Source of the DNA: an uncultured Alphaproteobacteria bacterium
Lineage (GTDB): Bacteria; Pseudomonadota; Alphaproteobacteria; RF32; CAG-239
Length of the DNA: 17,328 nucleotides
NCBI GenBank assembly: GCA_944392285.1
Contig: CALXWF010000120.1
Location: 1-17,328 of the forward strand
Reading direction: 5' to 3'
Position 1 is the stretch's first letter. The number at the start of each line of letters is the position of its first letter. Below the pieces are notes generated by a model that was not told where the DNA came from, did not search any database, and was given only the letters and a program-made list of their open reading frames with translations. This document shows, piece by piece, positions 1 to 6,152 of this stretch. A program made the position numbers and the translations under genes.

Positions 1-193
1 TATCCGTACAAGGCTTGTTGTCACTATCTTCATCAAAAGTAAGGTTCCCCTCGCGCCAATCCGGTAAAAAATAAACTTTGGCCAAAAGCATAGGCTCTGA
101 CGTCGTGGGTGTGTGAATGTCAAGTGATGCAAAGGCCGGAGCGATAAAACCTGCCCAAATTAAAGAAAACCATAAAATCAACAGCTTCCTCAT
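1..193 (-). CDS. N-terminal part of a small exported protein (unrecognised)
   Basis: The reading frame opens with ATG at 193 and stays open to the window edge, giving 64 residues. A strong Shine-Dalgarno sequence (GAGGAGG, on the minus strand at 199-205) precedes the start, which settles it. Residues 1-22 look like a Sec signal peptide: MRK, then a hydrophobic stretch ending in PAFA, with likely cleavage before Ser23. The mature part seen is short and polar, starts SLDIHTP and ends in an acidic stretch followed by NKPCTD. I do not recognise the family and too little is present to assign one. It lies downstream of the M48 protease gene on the same strand but has its own promoter-like sequence, so it need not belong to that transcription unit. 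Confidence 0.7.
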   Translation of the reverse strand, partial: MRKLLILWFSLIWAGFIAPAFASLDIHTPTTSEPMLLAKVYFLPDWREGNLTFDEDSDNKPCTD

Positions 194-205
194 AACAACC
201 TCCTC

Positions 206-242
206 ATCATAAAATTGTCGTCAAAGCCTACAATTTTATGAT
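206..242. repeat. 13-bp perfect inverted repeat, possible operator or leader hairpin
   Basis: ATCATAAAATTGT at 206-218 and its exact reverse complement ACAATTTTATGAT at 230-242 flank an 11-bp spacer. The repeat ends against the Shine-Dalgarno of the minus-strand gene starting at 193, and it overlaps the predicted -10 element at 238-243. It could be a repressor operator or an RNA hairpin that affects access to the ribosome site. It is not followed by a T-run on the minus strand, so it does not look like an intrinsic terminator. Confidence 0.6.
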
Positions 243-266
243 AACAAGACCGTTCCACACCCTCAA
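238..266 (-). promoter_or_regulatory. Predicted sigma70-type promoter for the gene starting at 193
   Basis: On the minus strand, TTGAGG (266-261) and TATCAT (243-238) are separated by 17 bp. This is a 4/6 and 5/6 match to the consensus. Transcription would start near 231, inside the inverted repeat, leaving a leader of about 40 nt. A 12-bp palindrome (ATTTTGCAAAAT, 293-304) and a short T-run upstream could weakly end transcription from the M48 gene. No experimental data support either element. Confidence 0.45.
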
Positions 267-342
267 ATTAAATAAGCTGGTAAAAAGACACTATTTTGCA
301 AAATGTATATAATTCCTGGACGCTTCGTTTTTTGTCTAAAAT

Positions 343-1707
343 CTATTTTTCCAAATCTTCAATTTTGGCTAACAGGTCTTGCGCCTTATTTTGCAAGAGG
401 CGGTTGCCTGCCGCTTTGGCTAAAACTTGTTTTCCCTGTTGCTTGGCAATGTCAAAAGCACCGATACGCAGGCTATATTCAGCCGCCGCATAAGTGGCAT
501 AAACTTCATCTCCGGCCATACCATAAGCGCGAGACAAGAGTAACCAACCAAATCCGCTCGGTCGTGAAATAAGCGCTTTATTGAGCAAATTAATTGCTTC
601 TTTAACCTCGGCAGGAGAGGGAGAATCTTCTAACACGGCTTGAGCAAAGCTGGTCTGTAACAAGGCAGAATCCGGCAAAAATTCCAAAGCTTTTTTATAG
701 GCGGCTTTGGCTTCTTTAACGCGCCCGCTTTCAAGCAAAATTTGCGCCTTTACTTCATAAAAAAATGGGTTTTGCGGCTCTTTTTGAATCAACATATCAA
801 TAGCTTGCAGCGCTTTCTTAAACTGCAACATTTTAAAATAGGCAATGGCTCGGGCATATTGTCCGGCAACCGAAGTATCGCGCAAAGGATATTTTTGCAA
901 AGTGTTTTTAGGGCTTTCCAAATAAGCATAAAGTTTGGCCTTAACGCGGGCAAAGTCTTCATTGAGTTTGGTGTTTCTTGGATAAGGTGAATTTTTAACC
1001 GCTTGCGTCAAGAAGCCGATTCTTTCGTTAGCAATCGGGTGGGTGCGAAAATAGGGCGTTTCTTCTATGCCGTTTAAGCTATTTTGTTTAGAAATACGCT
1101 TCATAAAATCCAACATCCCCTGAGGCGATTGCCCCGTTTTCCGCAAAAGCGTAACGGCAGCCTCATCGGCACTGCGCTCTTCGCCGGTTTGATAACGCGT
1201 CATATGGGTAAGAGCCGAGCTCTGGGCGCCCAAAGCAATGGCAACCGCCACATCGGCCCGACCGGTTAAAACTGCGGCGGCACCGGCGGCAATGGTTGAA
1301 GCTAAGGTAGCCTCTGTCAAACCTTGAGCCTTAAGTTTAAGCCGCATAATATGCCCGCCCTGAATATGTCCGGTTTCATGGGCGATGACACCGGCTAATT
1401 CATCGGCATTTTCGGCTTTAATGAGCGTTCCCGTATGAATAAATAAGTTGTTGCCGTCTCCCACAAAAGCATTCAGGCTTGCATCATCAACGATATAAAT
1501 ATTGTTTCGGTCATATCTTACGCCGGCGGCCTGAAACAAAGGCTTGGTAATTTTTTGCAAAAAAATTTCACTCTCATCGTCAGAGATAATGCTTAAAGCA
1601 CAAGCCTCAAAAGCAAAAAGCCAAAAGGCTGATACCAGCAAAATGCCGGATATCAGCCTTTTAAGCTTAGAGTTAATCAATATTAGCCGATAAGTTTTCT
1701 CCACCAC
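343..1707 (-). CDS. M48 family periplasmic metalloprotease with TPR repeats (BepA/YfgC-like)
   Basis: The product is a 454-residue zinc metalloprotease, probably acting on outer-membrane proteins in the periplasm as known for the BepA family. A hydrophobic signal segment lies at about residues 18-38 (…FEACALS). The M48 zinc site is HETGH at 110-114, and the third ligand is probably Glu177 in an ExxAD motif. Residues from about 275 to the C-terminus form helical TPR-like repeats. The start is GTG at 1707 (or the adjacent in-frame GTG at 1704), with an AAGGA-like site upstream; no ATG start fits. This places the first 25 bases inside the 3' end of rne, so translation of the two is probably coupled. 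A TTG at 1680 would remove the overlap but has no Shine-Dalgarno. The family assignment is secure; the substrate is unknown. Confidence 0.9.
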   Translation of the reverse strand: MVEKTYRLILINSKLKRLISGILLVSAFWLFAFEACALSIISDDESEIFLQKITKPLFQAAGVRYDRNNIYIVDDASLNAFVGDGNNLFIHTGTLIKAENADELAGVIAHETGHIQGGHIMRLKLKAQGLTEATLASTIAAGAAAVLTGRADVAVAIALGAQSSALTHMTRYQTGEERSADEAAVTLLRKTGQSPQGMLDFMKRISKQNSLNGIEETPYFRTHPIANERIGFLTQAVKNSPYPRNTKLNEDFARVKAKLYAYLESPKNTLQKYPLRDTSVAGQYARAIAYFKMLQFKKALQAIDMLIQKEPQNPFFYEVKAQILLESGRVKEAKAAYKKALEFLPDSALLQTSFAQAVLEDSPSPAEVKEAINLLNKALISRPSGFGWLLLSRAYGMAGDEVYATYAAAEYSLRIGAFDIAKQQGKQVLAKAAGNRLLQNKAQDLLAKIEDLEK

Positions 1708-4280
1708 GTGGTTTTTTCCTTTTTAGCATCATCATCAGAAGATGTAGTATCTTCATGACTGTTATACAAGATAACCGGCTGTTGTTTTTCTTTGGCAGGA
1801 TGCTCGCCGTTAACGGCTTCGCCTTCGCCTGCACCGCGATTAAAACGATTGTTGCGTCCAAAACCGTTGCGGCGTCCGCGCCGATTATCGCGACGTCCGA
1901 AACGGCGGCGCCGATTATTATTATCATTATCGGCATTAACGTTTTCTTCCGTCTTTTCCTCAACAACGGCTTCGCTTGCTTGGGGCTCTTCAACCTCGGG
2001 CGCAACCATTATCTCTTCGGGTTGCGGTTCTTCTTTTACGACTTCTTTAACCGGTTCATTTTCAGTCTTAACGGATTTTGTGCGTTCAATCGTATAATCA
2101 GAAACATTTTTAATGCTGTTATCGGCACTGATAACGATTTCCATTTTATATTTATGTTCCAACGCAACCAAATTCTGGCGTTTGTGGTTCAAAATATACA
2201 GAGCAATATCTGTCGGCGCCGTAACAATAACCTTAGAGGAGCGGTTTCTGATACCTTCTTCCTCAATGCCGCGCAATACCATAACCGCGCCGGACTCAAT
2301 GGTTCTGACAATTCCCTTGCCGTTGCAGTAAGGACAAGTCTGATAATTGCTTTCCCAGAAAGAAGAATGCATTCTCTGACGTGAAATTTCCAACAATCCG
2401 AAACAGCTCATCTTGCCGACCTGAATCCGCGAGCGGTCTTTTTTCAAAGCCTCTTTCATGCGCTTTTCAACGGCATGATTATTGGCGGGTTCTTCCATAT
2501 CAATAAAGTCAATAACAACCAAACCGGCCAAATTGCGCATTCTTAATTGTCTGGCAATTTCATCACAGGCTTCCAAGTTGGTTTTAAGAGCGGTTTCTTC
2601 CAAGTCTTTTTCTTTAGTGGCACGCCCAGAGTTAACGTCAATGGCAACCAAAGCCTCCGTCGGATTAATGACCAAATAACCGCCTGATTCCAGCTGCGCA
2701 GTGGTCTCATGCAGCTTATCAAGCTGCGTTTCAACCTGAAAACGCTGGAACAAAGGAATATCCGAGTTGCGATAATGCTTAATTTTTTTCAAATTATGCG
2801 GCGACAAAATCTTAAAGAAGTCTTTGGCCATTTTATGCGCTTCATCACCGGCAACCAGGATCTCGGAAATATCTTTGGTGTAGATATCGCGCAAAGCACG
2901 TTTAATCAAATTTCCTTCTTCATGAATAAGCATCGGGGCTTTATTTTTAAGCGCATCGATTCTGATTTGGTTCCAAGCGCGGATTAAATAATTGTAGTCA
3001 CGCACGATATCGGACTTTGTTTTTTCTTCGCCGGCGGTACGAACAATCATGGACATATCGCTGGTTAGCGGCAAATCTTTAACGATTCCTTTCAAACGTT
3101 TGCGATCTGCGGCATTTGTAATTTTGCGTGAAACGCCGCCGCTTTTAATGCGGTTCGGCATCAAAACGCAATAGCGTCCGGCCAAAGACAAATAAGTTGT
3201 CAGAGCCGCGCCTTTGTTGCCGCGTTCTTCCTTAACGACCTGAACCAAAAGAATCTGTCCTTCTTTGATTACGTCTTGGATATGGCTGCGATAAAAGAGT
3301 TTGCGCGCTTTCATCAACTTACGTTGCAACTCAAAATCAACGTCTTCATCGTCTTCATCATCATCAAAATCATCATCGTCATTATCATTGCCGGAGCTCA
3401 AAACTTCGGCTTCCTCAACCGGATGATGCTCTTCGCTGATGGTTTCTTCTTCCGTACCGGCAGATTCGCTCAATACCTTAAATTCTTCACTGTCGCCTTC
3501 TTTGTTTTCTTTATTTTCTTCAAACTTTCTGCCCCGACGGCGCGGACGACGATGCACAAATCTTCTTTTGCGTTTTGGCGTCGTCGCTTCCTCCTCATTT
3601 TCCGTTGCGGCGGAAGTCTCTTCATTTTCGCTTTCTGTTGCCTCACTTGCGGAGGGGAGTGTATTTTCGTCTTCACGCGCGGCAGCGACAATTTCTGCAT
3701 TTTCAGCTTCAAAAATAGGAGCGGGATTTTGTGTATCTTCCGCAATGTTTTGAGATTCGCTTGCCTCATCTGCAGCAGCTTCGCTGACAGCCTCAGCCGC
3801 ATTTTCCGCAACATTTTCTTGAGCGGCGGTATCATCACCTTGTACTTCGCCCTCGGAGCTTTGAGCGGCTTCCTGTTCGGCTTTCAGAGCCTCTTCGGCG
3901 GCTTTGCGCGCCGCATAACGTGCAGCTTTTTCCGCGCGGATTCTTTCTCTCTCGGCTTCGCGCTCTTTTAAGGCTTGTTTTTTGTTTTCAATAATCGTGT
4001 CAACTTCTTGCTCAACTTCGGCAAGTTCGGCTTCGGAAACATTATAATAATCGGGGTGAATTTCGCCAAAAGCCAAAAAACCGTGACGATTCCCGCCATA
4101 GTCTACAAAGGCCGCCTGCAAAGAAGGCTCAACCCGCATAACTTTTGCCAGATAAATATTTCCTTTAATTTGTTTGCGATGGGTTGTTTCAAATTCCACA
4201 TCTTCAAGTTTGTTGCCGTTAATCACAACCACTCTGGTTTCTTCAGGCTGTGTATCGTCAATCAGCATTCTTTTCATCAT
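1683..4280 (-). CDS. rne: Ribonuclease E (Rne/Rng family), degradosome scaffold
   Basis: An 865-residue endoribonuclease that starts mRNA decay and processes rRNA and other precursors. The start MMKRMLIDDTQPEETRVVV is typical of the family. The S1 domain begins near residue 36 and resumes near 335 (EGQILLVQVVKEERGNKGAALT); between them lies an insertion of roughly 235 residues rich in Ala/Glu, with an Arg/Lys patch at 236-252 and an Asp/Glu run at 299-315. Catalytic Mg-binding residues are Asp548 (VAIDVNSG) and Asp591 (VVIDFIDM), spaced 43 apart as in E. coli. The Zn-link CPYC is at 649-652. The C-terminal tail holds an Arg/Asn-rich RNA-binding stretch (788-815) and ends TTWWRKLIG, resembling the Trp-Trp PNPase-binding motif described in Caulobacter. 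It is preceded by a long hairpin-rich leader, which suggests autoregulation. The M48 gene overlaps its end. Confidence 0.96.
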   Translation of the reverse strand: MMKRMLIDDTQPEETRVVVINGNKLEDVEFETTHRKQIKGNIYLAKVMRVEPSLQAAFVDYGGNRHGFLAFGEIHPDYYNVSEAELAEVEQEVDTIIENKKQALKEREAERERIRAEKAARYAARKAAEEALKAEQEAAQSSEGEVQGDDTAAQENVAENAAEAVSEAAADEASESQNIAEDTQNPAPIFEAENAEIVAAAREDENTLPSASEATESENEETSAATENEEEATTPKRKRRFVHRRPRRRGRKFEENKENKEGDSEEFKVLSESAGTEEETISEEHHPVEEAEVLSSGNDNDDDDFDDDEDDEDVDFELQRKLMKARKLFYRSHIQDVIKEGQILLVQVVKEERGNKGAALTTYLSLAGRYCVLMPNRIKSGGVSRKITNAADRKRLKGIVKDLPLTSDMSMIVRTAGEEKTKSDIVRDYNYLIRAWNQIRIDALKNKAPMLIHEEGNLIKRALRDIYTKDISEILVAGDEAHKMAKDFFKILSPHNLKKIKHYRNSDIPLFQRFQVETQLDKLHETTAQLESGGYLVINPTEALVAIDVNSGRATKEKDLEETALKTNLEACDEIARQLRMRNLAGLVVIDFIDMEEPANNHAVEKRMKEALKKDRSRIQVGKMSCFGLLEISRQRMHSSFWESNYQTCPYCNGKGIVRTIESGAVMVLRGIEEEGIRNRSSKVIVTAPTDIALYILNHKRQNLVALEHKYKMEIVISADNSIKNVSDYTIERTKSVKTENEPVKEVVKEEPQPEEIMVAPEVEEPQASEAVVEEKTEENVNADNDNNNRRRRFGRRDNRRGRRNGFGRNNRFNRGAGEGEAVNGEHPAKEKQQPVILYNSHEDTTSSDDDAKKEKTTWWRKLIG

Positions 4281-4793
4281 AATATTTTAAACTCCGTCTG
4301 CGACCGCAAAAGCGGTATAATTTAAACATGTGCGGAGATTCCAACCCTCAGATACATAAAACATGCTTCATCTTTTGAAGCCACAGTCTGACCGCTGTTT
4401 TGTCGGTCACCGGTTTGCAAAAAAAAGCAAACCTCATATTTATAATCTCTTTACGCCGGGCAGGGGGATTATTTGTTCGTCTTGATTGCTTCCTGCCGCC
4501 GGGGTCTGAAACTCTGCATTACAAAAACTTTTCTTGTCGGCCATATGCTGCGACCGTTTCGCCTTGAAAGGCCGCGTGACCAGATTTTAGGCCTTGAAAT
4601 TTTCTTAAATAATCTGTAAAACAAGCCTAAATCCGATACATAAACGCATATAACTTGCATTAAGATATACGATTTGTTTTAAAACACAAATAAAAAATTA
4701 TGGATATCGCGAGTTTTTTTATACCAATTTTAACCGGTTGGTAATAAGTATTTTGTATCATTAAAATAAGTATAAATAGGTAAAGGGCGTAAG
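4281..4793 (-). promoter_or_regulatory. Divergent rne/amidase control region; long structured rne leader
   Basis: No gene is supported in these 513 bases. Read toward rne, the last 150 bases contain four perfect hairpins: GGTTTGC/GCAAACC at 4412-4433 (7 bp, U8 loop), TGACCG/CGGTCA at 4389-4409, GCTTCA/TGAAGC at 4365-4381, and ACCGC/GCGGT with a four-base loop at 4303-4316. Further up are GGCAGG/CCTGCC (4459-4464 with 4492-4497, extendable by three pairs across a bulge), AAGGCC/GGCCTT (4568-4573 with 4590-4595) and a direct repeat GCCTTGAAA (4561-4569 and 4591-4599). The E. coli rne leader is also long and structured and mediates feedback by RNase E; a similar role here is inference. I could not fix the transcription start. 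A small RNA gene in 4440-4620 is possible but matches nothing I recognise. Confidence 0.5.
4722..4767 (+). promoter_or_regulatory. Candidate promoter for the amidase gene, with overlapping inverted repeat
   Basis: TTGGTA (4738-4743) and TAAAAT (4762-4767) are 18 bp apart, giving a start of transcription near 4774 and a leader of about 20 nt. The -35 hexamer is one arm of an inverted repeat, TACCAA (4722-4727) with TTGGTA (4738-4743), whose centre contains the palindrome AACCGGTT (4732-4739). A regulator bound there would cover the -35. The region is AT-rich, so chance matches are easy. Confidence 0.35.
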
Positions 4794-6056
4794 ATGAAGG
4801 GCTTCTGCCGACAATTTTGTCATTATCTTTTGGGTAAAACATTAAAGGTTTTGCCCGCTTTAGCCTTGCTCTTTTCTCTTGTAGCTATAAACTTTTCGGC
4901 CCATGCGGCAGAGGGAATTACCTCCTTGCGTATTGGTCAAGGTGTCGGCAATGTCCGAATTGTCCTCGATTCTGACAGCTCATTTGCTTATAAGGTATTT
5001 TTGCTCAATAACCCCAAACGTTTGGTGGTCGACACACAAGATATTTCTGTCAGCAAAAAGATTGAAAATTATGCCGACAAAAACAATGTCGTTTCGCAAG
5101 TGCGCTTAGGAAGTATCGGCAACGGTGACACGCGCATCGTGTTTGATTTGCGAAAGCCCGCCGTTATAAAAAAAGCCTTTATGTTGCCGCCGCAAAGCAG
5201 TTTTGGCTACCGTTTTGTGGTTGATGTTGAGCTTGCTTCCGAGCGAGAATTTGCAGAAAAAGTCGGCAATGAACATGCTATTACCAAAAACAATTATAAG
5301 ACGCAACTTGCCGCTAAAAGTAGTTCATCAAAGCCCAAGGCCAAAAATGAGCGCAAAAATGTCAAAAAGATTATCGTGCTTGACCCCGGTCACGGCGGCA
5401 AAGACCCCGGTGCCATCGGTTATTCCGGCGTGTATGAAAAGCATTTGACCTTGGCCATGGCCAAAGAATTGAAGGCTGAGCTTGAAAAGAAGGGGGACTA
5501 TAAAGTTTATCTGACCCGCAGTACCGATATTTTTATTCCCTTACGAGAAAGAGTTAAGATTGCGCGTCGTCACAATGCTGATTTATTCCTCTCAATTCAT
5601 GCCGACAGCATTCGCAACCGCAGCACCAAGGGGCTGTCTGTCTATACTTTGTCAGAAACCGCGTCGGACAAAGAGGCCGCCGCATTGGCCGAGCGTGAAA
5701 ATAAGGCAGATGTTATTGCCGGTCTTGACTTTTCTGATCATAGCAAAGAAGTAGCAGACGTCTTAATAAACTTGGCCCAGAGAGAAACCATGAACCGTTC
5801 GTCCGAATTTGCAACTTTCATGGTTAAAGAGATGAAAAAATCCGTCAAACTCGTTGACAATACGCACCGTTTTGCCGGTTTTGCCGTCTTAAAAGCGCCG
5901 GATGTTCCTTCTGTTCTGCTTGAGATGGGCTATTTGTCAAACCGCAGTGAAGAGCAATTACTCAAACAGAAAAGCTATCGTAAAAAACTGGCAACTTCAG
6001 CCGGTCGCGCCATTGACAATTTCTTTGATAACATGCAACACGCATCTTTGTTCTAA
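4794..6056 (+). CDS. amiC: N-acetylmuramoyl-L-alanine amidase, AMIN + Amidase_3 (AmiC-like)
   Basis: A 420-residue periplasmic zinc amidase that removes stem peptides from peptidoglycan glycan strands, mainly at the division septum. A signal peptide covers about residues 1-39 (hydrophobic 18-35, ending SAHA-AE). The AMIN domain (about 42-148) is followed by a Ser/Lys-rich linker and the Amidase_3 domain from 192. Zinc ligands are His200 (DPGHGG), Glu215 (YEKHLTL) and His269 (SIHAD); the catalytic glutamate is Glu377 (LLEMGYLSN). The segment 288-345, with TASDKEAAALAERENKAD, matches the position of the autoinhibitory helix of AmiB/AmiC enzymes, so activation by an EnvC/NlpD/DipM-type protein is expected, though none is encoded here. 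The start has an AAAGGG site upstream. The gene is divergent from rne and followed by mrcA, a partner in wall synthesis. Confidence 0.94.
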   Translation: MKGFCRQFCHYLLGKTLKVLPALALLFSLVAINFSAHAAEGITSLRIGQGVGNVRIVLDSDSSFAYKVFLLNNPKRLVVDTQDISVSKKIENYADKNNVVSQVRLGSIGNGDTRIVFDLRKPAVIKKAFMLPPQSSFGYRFVVDVELASEREFAEKVGNEHAITKNNYKTQLAAKSSSSKPKAKNERKNVKKIIVLDPGHGGKDPGAIGYSGVYEKHLTLAMAKELKAELEKKGDYKVYLTRSTDIFIPLRERVKIARRHNADLFLSIHADSIRNRSTKGLSVYTLSETASDKEAAALAERENKADVIAGLDFSDHSKEVADVLINLAQRETMNRSSEFATFMVKEMKKSVKLVDNTHRFAGFAVLKAPDVPSVLLEMGYLSNRSEEQLLKQKSYRKKLATSAGRAIDNFFDNMQHASLF

Positions 6057-6066
6057 AATTTTAGAA
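6051..6066. repeat. 16-bp perfect AT-rich palindrome over the amidase stop codon
   Basis: TTCTAAAATTTTAGAA is exactly self-complementary and includes the TAA stop (6054-6056). No T-run follows, so it is not a standard terminator. It could be a weak hairpin protecting the 3' end of the message, or chance in AT-rich DNA. Confidence 0.4.
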
Positions 6067-6126
6067 TAACCCGTAAAATCATTTGGCTTTTAAAATAAAT
6101 TGTACTAAAAGAATAAACTATATGTT

Positions 6127-6132
6127 TATAAT
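6127..6132 (+). promoter_or_regulatory. Consensus -10 hexamer upstream of mrcA
   Basis: A perfect TATAAT lies 20 bases before the PBP1A start codon, in the 96-bp gap after the amidase gene. The best -35 (TTGTAC, 6100-6105) is 21 bp away, too far for a good sigma70 promoter, so this is only a candidate. The ribosome site for mrcA is also poor (TGAG at 6143-6146). Confidence 0.3.
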
Positions 6133-6152
6133 CTTTTTTTCTTGAGTCGAAA

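Noticed and set aside
1755..2384. 209-codon plus-strand frame opposite rne
   Set aside because: It lies wholly antisense to well-conserved RNase E codons and its product is low-complexity (Ile/Phe/Asn-rich), typical of a shadow frame.
3276..3971. 231-codon plus-strand frame opposite the rne insertion
   Set aside because: Antisense to the Glu/Ala-rich insertion, which gives Phe/Ser-rich nonsense; no ribosome site or family resemblance.
4412..4433. GGTTTGC-A8-GCAAACC as an intrinsic terminator
   Set aside because: The homopolymer is in the loop, and neither strand has a T-run after the stem.
4440..4620. Resemblance to known structural RNAs (SRP GGAAGCA-like string, tmRNA-like GCGAAACGGT)
   Set aside because: Only short strings match. 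The SRP domain IV sequence, the tmRNA acceptor and T-loop, and RNase P core motifs are all missing.
4469..4660. 63-codon minus-strand frame in the rne leader
   Set aside because: No Shine-Dalgarno, no recognisable protein features, and it overlaps the hairpin-rich block better explained as RNA structure.
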